Positions 34,422 to 44,424 of a stretch of 64,000 nucleotides of DNA are shown in pieces. The stretch is from contig NZ_CP124836.1 in NCBI RefSeq assembly GCF_029964055.1, forward strand, positions 1,364,001 to 1,428,000. The letters are read 5' to 3'. A program made the translations under genes and the position numbers. The DNA is from Arthrobacter sp. EM1. GTDB taxonomy: Bacteria; Actinomycetota; Actinomycetes; Actinomycetales; Micrococcaceae. Each line of letters begins with the position of its first letter. The first letter of the stretch is position 1. The notes under the pieces are model-generated. The model saw nothing but the letters and a program-made list of their open reading frames with translations, did no database searches and was not told where the DNA came from.

Positions 34422-34445
34422 CGATATACCCTGGGGGGTATATCG
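34422..34445. promoter_or_regulatory. CstR-type operator O9 (SQR)
   Basis: A perfect 10-bp inverted repeat CGATATACCC / GGGTATATCG with a 4-base centre, in the 344-bp gap before the sulfide:quinone oxidoreductase gene. The ATG is 167 bp downstream, leaving a long leader. Confidence 0.8.
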
Positions 34446-34611
34446 TGGTAGGTATCACAAGGTTCGGACCACACGGAGTCGGCGTGGGACCGGCAGCGGA
34501 GGCGAAGACGCTCCCACTGCAGGCTACGCAGGTTTCGCGGCCCGGTCACAACCCGATATGTCCGGCGTCGGTGCTGAAGCGACGCTCGATTCCCAGAGAG
34601 GCGCCTTACCA

Positions 34612-35808
34612 ATGTCTATGCACCACGAGATCCTGATAATCGGCGGCGGCAACGCGGGGCTGAGTGTTGCCGCCCGACTCCGCAATGCAGGGCGGACCGA
34701 TATCGGTCTGATCGAACCAAGCGAGCAGCACTATTACCAGCCGCTGTGGACCCTGGTCGGCGGAGGCGTCGCCAGCCAGGAGGAAACGGTCCGTCCGCAG
34801 GCATCCGTCATGCCCCAGGGAGTTGCGTGGATCAAGGACGCCGCGACGGATATCGATCCTGAGAGCCGAAGTGTCGCACTTTCCTCCGGCGGATCCGTCA
34901 CCTATGACTATCTGGTGGTCTGTCCCGGAATCCAGTTGGACTGGGACAAGATCCCCGGCATGGCCGAAGCCATGGAGTCCCCGGCGGCGTCCAGTAATTA
35001 CCGGTTCGACCTGGCGCCCAAGACCTGGGACATGATCCGGAACCTGAAGTCCGGGACGGCTGTCTTCACCCAGCCCTCCGGACCGATTAAGTGTGCCGGT
35101 GCCCCGCAGAAAATCGCCTATCTGGCCGCCGACTACTGGCGTAAGCAGGGGGTGCTGGACGACATCCGGGTGGTCATGGTTCTGCCGACTCCCGGCATGT
35201 TCGGAGTCAAGGTCTTCGCCGATGAGCTCGAACGGGTGGTGGAAAAATACGGCATCGAGGTCCGCTTCAACAGCGAAGTGACTGAAGTGGACCCCGCCGC
35301 CGGCACAGTGGTGATCACGGACAACGCGGCAGATTCCAAGGAGTCCCTGCACTACGATCTGCTCCATGTCGTGCCGCCGCAGTCGGCCCCGGACTGGCTC
35401 AAGCGCACGCCACTGGCGGATCCGGCCAACCCCGCCGGCTACGTGGACGTGGACAAACACACCATGCGGCACAAGCGCTACCCGGAAATTTTTGCCCTGG
35501 GCGACGCCGGGTCCACGCCGAATTCGAAGACCGGAGCCGCGATCCGCAAACAGGCCCCGGTGCTGGTGAAGAACCTGCTGGCAGCCATGAACGGATCCCC
35601 GACGGCGGCCCAGTACAGCGGGTACGCTTCATGTCCGCTGACCACGGCGCGGGGAAAGATGCTGCTGGCCGAGTTCGACTACACCCTCCAGCCCGCCCCC
35701 AGCATCCCCTTCATCGACACCACCAAGGAGCGCAGCGACATGTGGCTGCTCAAGCGCTACGGACTGCCGTTTATGTACTGGAACCTGATCCTCAAGGGCC
35801 GCGCCTGA
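34612..35808 (+). CDS. sqr: Sulfide:quinone oxidoreductase (SQOR-like)
   Basis: 398 residues from ATG 34612 (MSMHHEILIIGGGNAGLSVA). FAD-binding GGGNAGLS, then VVCPGIQLDWDKIPG (Cys104), IKCAGAPQKIAYLAADYWRK (Cys161) and YASCPLTTARGKML (Cys341). FALGDAGSTPNSKTGAAIRK is the second FAD motif. Cys161 and Cys341 match the redox pair of mitochondrial-type SQOR. It oxidises sulfide to a persulfide and passes electrons to the quinone pool; it is membrane-associated. It feeds the persulfide dioxygenase. Confidence 0.92.
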   Translation: MSMHHEILIIGGGNAGLSVAARLRNAGRTDIGLIEPSEQHYYQPLWTLVGGGVASQEETVRPQASVMPQGVAWIKDAATDIDPESRSVALSSGGSVTYDYLVVCPGIQLDWDKIPGMAEAMESPAASSNYRFDLAPKTWDMIRNLKSGTAVFTQPSGPIKCAGAPQKIAYLAADYWRKQGVLDDIRVVMVLPTPGMFGVKVFADELERVVEKYGIEVRFNSEVTEVDPAAGTVVITDNAADSKESLHYDLLHVVPPQSAPDWLKRTPLADPANPAGYVDVDKHTMRHKRYPEIFALGDAGSTPNSKTGAAIRKQAPVLVKNLLAAMNGSPTAAQYSGYASCPLTTARGKMLLAEFDYTLQPAPSIPFIDTTKERSDMWLLKRYGLPFMYWNLILKGRA

Positions 35809-35841
35809 GACTCCCGAAGCATCAGCCCTGAAGACAGCACT

Positions 35842-35875
35842 CGTGGCCCGGGACAGTTCACCGTCCCGGGCCACG
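35842..35875 (+). terminator. Hairpin terminator after SQR
   Basis: A perfect 13-bp stem CGTGGCCCGGGAC / GTCCCGGGCCACG with an 8-base loop, 33 bp after the SQR stop. Confidence 0.75.
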
Positions 35876-36199
35876 TGACTTGGTACCGGGATCGAGGACA
35901 CGCGGAGCCGTATGTCCCGGCCGCGCTTGGATCCAATCTCTGAGCCCAAACACCGAGCGATACCGCGCGGACCATGATCGGCCCCCAAAACACGGTCCTG
36001 TCGTTCTGGGCTCAGGTAGCGGCCGCGCCGGCCGGATCGCAGAGAGTCGTCTCAGCGGGTGACTTTGTTCCCTGTTGCGTGCCCACATGAGGGGATTAGC
36101 TGGCGCTATGCCCCGGGTCTGGAAGCTGGGGAACCATCCGGGACGCTCCTGCTTTCACAGCATCTCCGGGTCGTTACGAAATTCCACAGGGTACTAAGC
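35876..36199. other. Intergenic stretch, nothing recognised
   Basis: About 320 bp between the SQR terminator and the cupredoxin fragment. No convincing gene, operator or RNA was found. Confidence 0.4.
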
Positions 36200-36455
36200 C
36201 CATGAGCTGGTGATCCTGCCGCTTCCCGAAAACCAGATCGCCGGAACCCGGCCCGTCGGTGGGGACGGAAAAATCGACGAGGCCGGTAGCCTGGGCGAGG
36301 CCTCGTCCACTTGTCCCGAAGGCGCCGGCCAGGGGATCCTGCCCCGGAGTGCCGGCTGGGTCAGTGTGGACCTTCCGCCGGGACGCTACGAACTGGTTTG
36401 CAACTTCCCCGGCCACTACGCCGCAGGCATGTAAGCACAGCTCACCGTCACCTGA
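36200..36455 (+). pseudogene. Cupredoxin (blue-copper) fragment
   Basis: The frame reads HELVILPLPENQIAGTRPVG and later PPGRYELVCNFPGHYAAGM, then TAA, then AQLTVT. YELVCNFPGHYAAGM is the Cys-x4-His-x4-Met copper loop of plastocyanin/sulfocyanin-like proteins. The TAA replaces a residue just before the last strand, and everything upstream of HELV is missing. It is therefore a truncated and interrupted gene. Its presence fits an earlier, larger copper island. Confidence 0.65.
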
Positions 36456-36479
36456 TACCCCGGAGGATGGCCGGAAGGC

Positions 36480-37070
36480 TCAGAAGACAAGCACTTCGCC
36501 TTGGTTCCGACGCCCCACAGTTCCTTTGGTGGGCCGGCCGCCCACGACGTCGAGCCAGTTCCCGGCCCTGAGACGGAAGACGCCGGCCGGCATGCCGAAA
36601 CCGGTGGCGGCTTTGGCCCGGATCAGGGTGTCGCCGATGCCCACGCTGCAGTGCAGACGCGTCCGCTCCAGGACGGCGGCCTGCACCGCCGGGCGTAGGC
36701 TTCCGGGCTCTCTGTCTCGAAGCCTGGAAAGGCTTCATCCCACCCCAGCACCTGCACGGTGGCGCCGGGCTGTGCGCGCAAGGTAGCCATCACTGTTTCG
36801 GACGCCGCGAGGTAAGCCTCATGATCGGCCGGTACGATCACAGCGTCGGGCACTCTACGGGCCGCAATGCGTAAGGGCATTCCGGAACCCACACCGAACG
36901 CCCTGGCCTAGTAGGTTGCGGTCGAAACCACGGCCCGGTCCATGGGACCGCCTCGGCCGCCGACAATGATCGGCTTGCCCGCAAGCGGAGGCGGCGAACG
37001 GTGTCCCGCGACGGCGAAGCATTTCCTTGCGCCTAACCGCCGCCCGATGTCGGTGCCGTCGCTATCATTC
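36480..37070 (-). pseudogene. dinB: DNA polymerase IV (DinB) fragment
   Basis: Read on the minus strand: LAGKPIIVGGRGGPMDRAVV, then STATY-stop-ARAFGVGSGMPLR, ADHEAYLAASETVMATLRAQ, VLGWDEAFPGFETESPEAYA. After a change of frame near 36680 it continues with LHCSVGIGDTLIRAKAATGF. These are the N-terminal Y-family polymerase motifs. One nonsense codon and one frameshift, with loss of the C-terminal half, make it non-functional. Confidence 0.65.
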
Positions 37071-37372
37071 CCGGATTGGAGCATGACTCCGGCGAGTGCG
37101 CGGAAACGGGGTTGTGAGAGTCGCGGCCGGTCATGCAGCTCTCGACGATTGCGGCCATGAAAGGGAGGAACGGAGGTGAAATGACTATGAAAAGCCTGGC
37201 GACCGACAGCCCTGCGGTGTCTGCCCCAGAGCCCGCACTAAGCGAGGGCATGACCAGGTTGCTGCCGCTCGTGGAGTCCTACGGCTTGTTCAACTTTTTC
37301 AAGACAGAGAGCTGCCGCGCCCTGTCAATGCGGGGTGCGGCACTTTGGGAGGCTTGGCGGGGAGAAGTGGGG

Positions 37373-37855
37373 GTGTGGACAGTGTCCACACTTTGGGTGA
37401 GGGACCGGGCCGTACCGGGGTCGGACCGGGCCGGATTGGCAATGTTTTCGGGGGAGTGGCGGATTTTCAGGGGCTGGAACCCGGTTCGAGTCCCACCTCG
37501 GGCACAGTGTTTCCGCAGGTCAGGGGCTTTTGAGTGTTTTCTCGTGTGCACATTGTGCACACTCCAGCCTCTGATCTGATGTTCCGGGTGTGCGGGTTCC
37601 CGAATAGACATGTTCGGTTGTGTGGGGGAGCGGCGGACTACGGTCGGCCGGTTGCCTCCATGCGGGGTCTCTGCTGGGGGTTCATCCTCGATCATCCTTC
37701 CCTTGGGGTTTTCGCGTTTACCACTTCATGGTGGGCAGAGCCGCGTACAACATGATTTGCTGATTGTTCTTTGGATCTGGCCAGGGTTGCGGCTAGTCCG
37801 GATTTTCCGCTCAGCTACCTGTTCATGCAGGACTGCGAGGGGAACGGCATGACAT
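37373..37855 (+). repeat. Palindrome / tRNA-Leu 3'-end / palindrome unit, copy 2, with 290-bp homologous tail
   Basis: First palindrome GTGTGGACAGTGTCCACAC at 37373-37391, tRNA-Leu-like 3' end at 37483-37505, second palindrome GTGTGCACATTGTGCACAC at 37544-37562. After that, about 290 bp match copy 3 closely (TCTGATCTGATGTTCCGGGT through TTCATGCAGGACTGCG), ending where a truncated dihydrofolate-reductase-family gene begins. The two palindrome types are in the opposite order to copy 3. Confidence 0.82.
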
Positions 37856-37862
37856 GGAATAT

Positions 37863-38281
37863 GATCAGGCGCCCTGGAGACCATGAGCCCCCACTGGCCG
37901 ATCGCCGACCAGCAGCCTGGCGCCACACGGGCGCAGATCGAGTTCGCCCGCCGCTGGCGGGACATGCCAAAGGTGGTGTTCTCGTCGACGATCAGCACGG
38001 TCGACTGGAACACCCGCCTGGTCACCGGCGACGCGATGACCGAGATCACCCAGCTCAGGGCCGACGACGCCGCCTCCATGCACATCGGCGGTGCTACACC
38101 CGTCGCGGCGGCCATGCGCGCCGTGCTGATCGACGAGTACGCGATCGTCACCCATCCGGTGCTGATCGGCGGCAGCACGCCGTTCTTCACGGCCCTGGAC
38201 AACAGGGTGAACCTGAGCTTGGTGGAGACCCAGACGCTTTTCAACGGCGTAGTCCCTGCCGCGTACGAGACTCGGCGCTGA
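37863..38281 (+). pseudogene. Dihydrofolate-reductase-family (RibD C-terminal) fragment
   Basis: The readable part is LETMSPHWPIADQQPGATRA, FARRWRDMPKVVFSSTISTV, ITQLRADDAASMHIGGATPV and HPVLIGGSTPFFTALDNRVN. This is the C-terminal two thirds of a DUF/RibD-like dihydrofolate reductase family protein. The first 45 residues, with the usual SLDGFIAGP motif, are absent because repeat copy 2 ends at this point. An ATG at 37883 leaves 132 residues open, but the fold would be incomplete. Confidence 0.7.
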
Positions 38282-38546
38282 GTGCCCGGCGTCGAATCAG
38301 CGCGCGGGCTCGGGCCTCCAAGGATCTTTGGCGCTGTGTGTTCCGAGGCGATCGTGACGTTCCTGCCAGATTTTGTTCTTCACCGCAGACGATCAGCCCG
38401 AAATGGGATCCCCACCGCGACAAGATTTTTGCAGGCATCCCGGAGATCTAGCGGAATGATAGCGCGAGACCGAGCATGACGATGGCGAGTCTTGGAAACA
38501 GCCAGGTAGTTACCTGAACGCTTGCCCCGTGCCTTGTCCGGTGCTG

Positions 38547-39551
38547 TCACTCCTTCGACAGTTGAGCGAGTACTCGGACACCTGCGACGAACTCTTCAGG
38601 GCTCAGGCGGAAACGGCTGCCACGAGGTAGTTTCTTTCCTCCACGGAGGTCTTCGTACTTGAAATCGATGAGACTCGAAGGAACAAGGCGTGGCCTAGTG
38701 CGGTTGACCCAGGGCCATCGCTCCGGGTCCTCGCCCTCCCGGTAAGCAGCCCATTCGACGTAGTCCTCCGGCAGAAGCTCCGGATCTGTTGTCACTTCGA
38801 CTATGACGTAGCAGTCCTTGGTCCCTGTCGCGCAGATGAAGACGAGATCGCCGGTCTTGATAGAGGGTTCTCCGATCCATTTGTCTCCCCGCTTTGAACC
38901 AGGGTTCGCAAATCTCCACTCTTGCCGCCAATGGTCTAAGACCGGAGCGCCGTCCTCAACCTTCACCCAGAGAGATCGCTCCGGTTCCCGAGCATCGGCA
39001 AGGAGCCGTTCGATGTCAAGAAGCGCTGAGTCTTCGTCCTGGTTCTTTACCCCCGGAGCGGGCTTCGGTAGCTTCTTGGCTTGCACTGCCAAGTCGTCGA
39101 GATCGCTCTTCGATACTGATCGGGAAGGCCAGGCGTTGATCATTTTCCGGGCCTCCTCAAGTTGATCCGTATGCAGCTCGACACCAAGCTCGCGGTTCGC
39201 ATTCACCGAGCTGCCCAGCCCAGCCCCGGTGAGGTTGGCGGAACCGAGCATCCCTCGGCTCCCCAAGATGAAGCACTTAGCGTGAAGGCGGTCTACGTGG
39301 CGAACCTCGACTCCCGCGTCGAGCATGAGCACCATTCCCTGGATGGAGAGGAACGCGCTCGCTACGGCGAGCGGATCCAGCATTGTGTAGAGGGTCCATG
39401 AGCGGGATGATCCGATCGCCGCGTCGGCGATGCTCCTGCATACGTCATAGGAGAGGTAAGGGCTCGTGAGGACGACGTCGCCGTCGGGATCCGAAAGGGC
39501 TGACTGCAGCCACTCCGAGGCAGTGTCGAGTACACGGGGTTGAGAGGTCAT
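38547..39551 (-). CDS. PLD-like nuclease with EVE/PUA-like C-terminal domain
   Basis: 334 residues. N-terminal half: DVVLTSPYLSYDVCRSIADA, then a single HKD-type motif RLHAKCFILGSRGMLGSANL, as in PLD-family nucleases that act as dimers. Residues about 190-300 resemble an EVE/PUA-like domain: SLWVKVEDGAPVLDHWRQEW, TGDLVFICATGTKDCYVIVE, VTTDPELLPEDYVEWAAYRE. EVE domains bind modified bases, so a restriction or defence role on modified DNA is a reasonable inference. The gene lies alone between repeat copies 2 and 3. Confidence 0.65.
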   Translation of the reverse strand: MTSQPRVLDTASEWLQSALSDPDGDVVLTSPYLSYDVCRSIADAAIGSSRSWTLYTMLDPLAVASAFLSIQGMVLMLDAGVEVRHVDRLHAKCFILGSRGMLGSANLTGAGLGSSVNANRELGVELHTDQLEEARKMINAWPSRSVSKSDLDDLAVQAKKLPKPAPGVKNQDEDSALLDIERLLADAREPERSLWVKVEDGAPVLDHWRQEWRFANPGSKRGDKWIGEPSIKTGDLVFICATGTKDCYVIVEVTTDPELLPEDYVEWAAYREGEDPERWPWVNRTRPRLVPSSLIDFKYEDLRGGKKLPRGSRFRLSPEEFVAGVRVLAQLSKE

Positions 39552-39598
39552 ACAACCAGCCTAATTAGGTCGTCCGACATGTCTTGGAACTGGAACAA

Positions 39599-39637
39599 TG
39601 GAAGAGCGCCTCATCTGGGAGGATGGGGCGCTCTTCA
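39599..39637 (-). terminator. Terminator of the DUF5067 gene
   Basis: GAAGAGCGCCTCATC / GATGGGGCGCTCTTC: a 15-bp stem with one mismatch and a 6-base loop, just downstream of the lipoprotein gene. Confidence 0.65.
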
Positions 39638-39673
39638 TACATTGCAGTGTTGGTCGTCCGTGACGAACCGGAC

Positions 39674-40231
39674 TTACTTCAACGTGTAGGTGACCTTGCC
39701 GATCTTGTCCATGCCGAGGTTCTCCGACGCGACGAGATCCACCGGAGTGGTCACATCATCAAGCTCATAGGCGACAGCGTTTTCAACGGTTCCGCCATTC
39801 TTGATTTTCGCGGTTTGACTTTCAAGGAAGCGCGGATCTGGAAGGGAACCAACGTTGAGCTTGTTTTCCCTGTTGGGGTTGTTGTCTTGGTACGCCGTGA
39901 TATCAAAGATGAAGTCCATCGGGCTTACCTCTTTGTCGCTCAGATTTGTGGTCTGGTACCAGAAGGCGATAACGGGTTTCTTCCCGTACTCGTTGCCTGC
40001 AGCCCCGACTGGGATGACCTTGTGGTCCGTGATAGCGATCTTCAATTTCGAAGTGGTGAGAACGCCGTCCTTGAAGGATGACTCACTCTTCGGAGCTGAA
40101 GCCGGAGCCGACTGGCTCGGTTTCGGTGTTACCGTGCTTTCCGACTGGTTGCTCGCCGCCGTTGTTCCAGAACATGCGCTGAGCGCTAGAACAACCGATG
40201 TGCATGCGAGCACGACAAAGGACTTCTTCAT
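39674..40231 (-). CDS. DUF5067-like lipoprotein
   Basis: 185 residues with signal peptide and lipobox (CTSVVLALSAC). A Ser/Pro-rich linker is followed by an immunoglobulin-like domain: IAFWYQTTNLSDKEVSPMDF, DITAYQDNNPNRENKLN, KIKNGGTVENAVAYELDD. DUF5067/DUF4352 lipoproteins are surface-anchored in Gram-positives; function unknown. It carries a clear terminator. Slightly lower GC than its surroundings suggests recent transfer. Confidence 0.8.
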   Translation of the reverse strand: MKKSFVVLACTSVVLALSACSGTTAASNQSESTVTPKPSQSAPASAPKSESSFKDGVLTTSKLKIAITDHKVIPVGAAGNEYGKKPVIAFWYQTTNLSDKEVSPMDFIFDITAYQDNNPNRENKLNVGSLPDPRFLESQTAKIKNGGTVENAVAYELDDVTTPVDLVASENLGMDKIGKVTYTLK

Positions 40232-40373
40232 TTAATACTTCTTCCCCCAAGCTTGCATCGCAAGCAGCTAGTGACAACCCTGAATTCTATCCGAAAGTCA
40301 GCACTTGAGCGTGATTCCTAAGGATCGGCGCGGTCGTGGCGAGTGCATGAATCGGCCGAAAGGGACGGTGTGG

Positions 40374-40571
40374 ATGGACAACGACCCGCTCGCCGTGGGT
40401 CTAGCCCTGCAGCACCTGCCCGGAATTTCCCGGATACGTCTCAAAGTCGAAGAGCAGCTTAGTCTCTGGGTCCGTGTCGTCCGTGAACGAAAGTCGCCTG
40501 GGCCCACATCGGGGGCGGCTCTGGGCATCACTCGTCAGTCGGCGTGGGAGAGACTCAAGGAACATCTGTGA
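40374..40571 (+). CDS. Small protein with HTH-like end, possibly truncated
   Basis: 65 residues from ATG 40374 (an ATG at 40347 is possible): MDNDPLAVGLALQHLPGISR, LKVEEQLSLWVRVVRERK, then SGAALGITRQSAWERLKEHL, which looks like a helix-turn-helix. Similar ends occur in Arthrobacter hypothetical proteins that use the pattern AALGVSRQAAWERF. It could be an intact small regulator or the C-terminus of a longer one. Confidence 0.4.
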   Translation: MDNDPLAVGLALQHLPGISRIRLKVEEQLSLWVRVVRERKSPGPTSGAALGITRQSAWERLKEHL

Positions 40572-40966
40572 TCGCAGGGGCGTCGGCGGCCGACCGCGCC
40601 AGGTCTGACCACGACGACGACGGTCCGGTGGTTGCCCGGGTGAGGCCGTGGGCGACTCGGCAGGAGTCGGTGCCGGCTCGTCCACGTTTTTTCACAAGCT
40701 CGAGGCGCTGAAATTGTTGGCTGGGTCCTGGGCCCTCACAAGTCGGTCATGTCCTCCGCCGCCGGACAAGCGATGAAACTGCGAGAAAGATCACCGGCGA
40801 ATGGAAAGAGGAGAGGAGATGCATGTGGGTCCGAAATTTGTGTTCGAGTATCACGTCCGGACGAAATCGGCACCAGGATCTCCTGGCGAGCTGGGCGCCG
40901 GTCAGAGGCCCAATATCTCAGCCATTTCTGGCGTCTCCGGATGGTCGCCGCAGGGCAAAAGAGAGG
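40572..40966. other. Non-coding interval before repeat copy 3
   Basis: About 395 bp in which I find no gene. The right part has weak similarity to the upstream flank of the other repeat copies. Confidence 0.35.
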
Positions 40967-41455
40967 GTGTGCACAATGTGCACACCCTGGGCTTCGGACC
41001 TGGTCGTACCGGTGCCGGACTGGGCCGGATTCCGTATGTTTGGGCGGGAGCCCAGTGTTTGCAACTGCTGGAACCCGGTTCGAGTCCCACCTCGGGCACA
41101 GTGTTTCCTCAGGTCAGAGGCTTTTTTGGTGTTTTTTCGTGTGGACAGTGTCCACACTCTTGCCTCTGATCTGATGTTCCGGGTGTGTGGGTTCCCGGAA
41201 ACGTCCTATTCGGTTGTGGGGGGGACCGGCTGACTACGGCGGACCGGGTACCGCCCTGCGGGGTCTCTTCGGGGTGTTCATCCTCGTTCGTCCTTCCGTT
41301 GGGTTTTCGCGTTCACTACTTCATGGTGGCCAGGGCCGCGTACGACATGATTTGCTGATTATTCTTTAGATCGACCTTGGGTTTGCGGCCGGTCCGGGTC
41401 TTCCGCTCTGACACCAGTTCATGCAGGACTGCGGGGGGAACAGCATGACAAGGCA
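40967..41455 (+). repeat. Palindrome / tRNA-Leu 3'-end / palindrome unit, copy 3, with 290-bp homologous tail
   Basis: Palindrome GTGTGCACAATGTGCACAC at 40967-40985, tRNA-Leu-like 3' end at 41077-41099 (identical in all three copies), palindrome GTGTGGACAGTGTCCACAC at 41139-41157. A 290-bp tail closely matches that of copy 2. Copies 2 and 3 are direct repeats flanking about 3.6 kb. Confidence 0.82.
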
Positions 41456-41851
41456 ACCGATCAGGAGCTGATCATGAGCTCGCTGAGCCTGGCCAGGCAG
41501 CAGGCGGGCCAGCCTCGGGGCGAGTTGCAGGAACCGGTGGACCCTGCTGCCATGGTCCTCCCACCAGTTCACCCGCCACCGGAGCCATCATTGTCCCCGT
41601 CATCGCCGCATCCGGCTTCTGGGTATCCGGCGTCGCTGTCCTCGCCGTTTTGGGGGTGGGAGCCGGCCCCCGAATCCAAAGCCAGCACCCCCGATGATCT
41701 CTGCCTCCTCCGTCGTTAACGCATGCTGGGCAGGCAGCGCGGCGACGACCCAGACCGGATCTTGATCGATCACCTGTGCGATCGGGGCGGTCGTTCGTGG
41801 ATACTCGGGCATATCAGATCAGGAGTCCCGCCGTGGTGTTGAACCTACCGT
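41456..41851. other. Intergenic stretch after repeat copy 3
   Basis: About 395 bp with short frames on both strands. One minus-strand piece (HALTTEEAEIIGGAGFGFGG) looks protein-like but cannot be assigned. No element ends are seen. Confidence 0.3.
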
Positions 41852-42560
41852 TTAGCCCAAGAAACCGCCCCAGACGGCGAGGTGGGTTTTGCCGGTGCCG
41901 TGAGGTCCGAGAAGGACCACGTTTTTGGCCTCGAAGAGGAACACCCGGTGCCCAGGTAGGCGATAAGCTTCCGGTCCGCGGAGGGCTGGTGGTCGAAGTT
42001 GAACTCCTCGAGGTCCTTGTGCGCGGGGAACCTCGCGGCCTTGATCCGAGTCGCCGCTCCGGAGGCTTCGCATTCGGAGGCTTCGCATTCGGAGACTTCA
42101 CGGGAGAGGACAGCTGCCAGGTACTCCTCATGGGACCAGCCGGCGTCCCGGGCCGGGTCTCCGAGACGACGCAACCCATCGCTCATTCGGGGTGGGCGCA
42201 GGGCCCCGGGCGTAGTACTTGATCTATGAGCGGAAGTCCCGTATTCCGCCCGGATCGCGGCGACCTTCGCCCTGAACAGCGACGCGGAACCAGACCAACC
42301 CACCCGCTCCGCGAGCGTCGCAGCCGGCATCGTCGGCGTCTTCACTAACAGCTCCCGCACCCTGGAGGCAAACGCATCAAAACTCGACACTCCTGCCGCC
42401 CGCCGGTACTTCGGCGCCCGGGCCGACTCCAGCGCCCGCTCCACCGTTCCGCGGGACCCCCCACGCTCCTGCCGATCTCACGCTTCGAGTGCTTACCCGC
42501 TGAAGACAGATGGCGTATCTCCGCCCAATCATCCAAATTGATCACCTTCCATAATGGTCG
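41852..42560 (-). pseudogene. IS21 remnant: istA start joined to istB middle
   Basis: From the right: MINLDDWAEIRHLSSAGKHS (istA N-terminus), a frame change, ALESARAPKYRRAAGVSSFD and RVRELLVKTPTMPAATLAER. The DDE domain is missing. Then come the istB pieces SHEEYLAAVLSREVSE, LEEFNFDHQPSADRKLIAYL and the Walker A region NVVLLGPHGTGKTHLA in yet another frame. An internal deletion and at least two frameshifts make it inactive. Confidence 0.75.
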
Positions 42561-42594
42561 GTGGCCTTGTTTTCAGTTGGCATTTCTGGCCCTA

Positions 42595-43173
<579 letters not shown>

Positions 43174-43178
<5 letters not shown>

Positions 43179-43755
43179 CCTGGGGCTGCTGCTTGAGGGG
43201 CAGGATGATCCGGCCGGTGCCCGGAACGCCTACCAGATTGCCATCGACAGCGGCGATGAGGATGTCGCTCCCTTTGCGGAGCTCCTTTTGGGAGAGTATT
43301 GCACGGACGGGGATCTGCAGGCTCGACTTGACCACCGCAAGCGTGCAGCAGCCTCGGGCAACCCCGAAGTGCTCATGAGCATCGCCGAGCTATATCTCGC
43401 AGGCGGAGCCGTTCCGCTAGCCCGGCAATTGCTCCTGAAAGCTGTCAAAGCAGGCAGTACCATTGCCGCTGACTGCCTGCTGCTGTTCCCTCAAGACGCC
43501 GCCGACGCCGTCGATGAACGCGCTTCGCGCCGTCGCGGCCTCCGCTGATGCTGGCAACACGGACAGCATGAACATGCTCGGTCTGCATGCTAGGGAGGGC
43601 GGAGATCTCGATCACGCCCGGGTATGGTGGACCAGATCTGCCGCGCAAAACGATATGATCGCTCCACTGCTGCTTTCGCCCGGGTCCCGGGCAGAAGGGA
43701 CGCGTGGAGAGGCAGATGCTCCGGTAACGCCCGCAACCACAGACTTCGATTGATC
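43174..43755 (+). pseudogene. Sel1/TPR-repeat protein fragment
   Basis: Reads LGLLLEGQDDPAGARNAYQI, AIDSGDEDVAPFAELLLGEY, SGNPEVLMSIAELYLAGGAV and AVKAGSTIAADCLLL. After a frame change it continues with SADAGNTDSMNMLGLHAREG and DLDHARVWWTRSAAQNDM. These are Sel1-like tetratricopeptide repeats. The N-terminal part was replaced by the IS3 remnant, and a frameshift near 43510 breaks the rest. Confidence 0.65.
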
Positions 43756-44424
43756 CGTGGGCTAGCGGGTCCCCATCGAGGTCCGAGGTTCTGATCTTTG
43801 AAGTAGAGGTGGGCTGCCAGACGACGTCCCGCAAGACCGTTCGATGGATAGTCCGGTGAAGGGGCCTGCACGTAACACTTTGGGGCGGCACCCAGAAGTG
43901 TCCCACGTAGCCCGCGACGAACGGTGCGTTGCCAGGCGCGGTTACCCAGGCCGCCGGTGCCCGGAAGCGTACGCGCCGTGCAAGGTGGGAACCACACAAC
44001 AACCCCGGTGGGCTTTACCCTCAAAAGTTGCACTCGTGGCGCTCATCTCCGTTGGTCACGCAATGATGCTCACGAAGTGGCTGAATTCGAAGAATGCTTC
44101 TTCCGGGGCCCCACCCATCAGGACATATACGATATCCGAAATAGCTCGATCATCTAGGTCGCGGTTGCGCCGTTACTTATAGGCTCGGGCCGTTCTTACC
44201 TCGTTCAGTCCCTACTGGCCATTGACACCTGCTGCTGTTGCCATCGTGCGGGACTCTCTGGCGTTCACGGCACCGTTGCCCGTGGTGACGGCTGCGCTGG
44301 GGTGGGTGCCTTCGCTGCGGGCTGCTGCGAGGCGGCCGCGGATCTGGTTTCCCTTTTCCTTTAAGAACGTTCATTCCCGGTTTAGACCGCCGTCGGTGCC
44401 TCGATCATCTTCGGTGGATCAAGG
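43756..44424. other. Long intergenic stretch, nothing recognised
   Basis: About 670 bp. Several open frames exist, but none has a ribosome-binding site or family resemblance. Lower GC stretches occur near 44.05-44.16 kb. Probably decayed DNA. Confidence 0.35.

Noticed and set aside
34264..34458. 64-residue minus-strand frame through operator O9
   Set aside because: Its first residues are encoded by the operator palindrome itself; only a shorter internal version was kept, at low confidence.
36455..36470. Possible further CstR operator (GATACCCCGGAGGAT)
   Set aside because: Only the left arm matches; no inverted right arm and no gene start nearby.
38282..38546. Possible transposase remnant on the minus strand
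   Set aside because: Short pieces vaguely resemble an IS5-type end, but no motif is firm enough to call.
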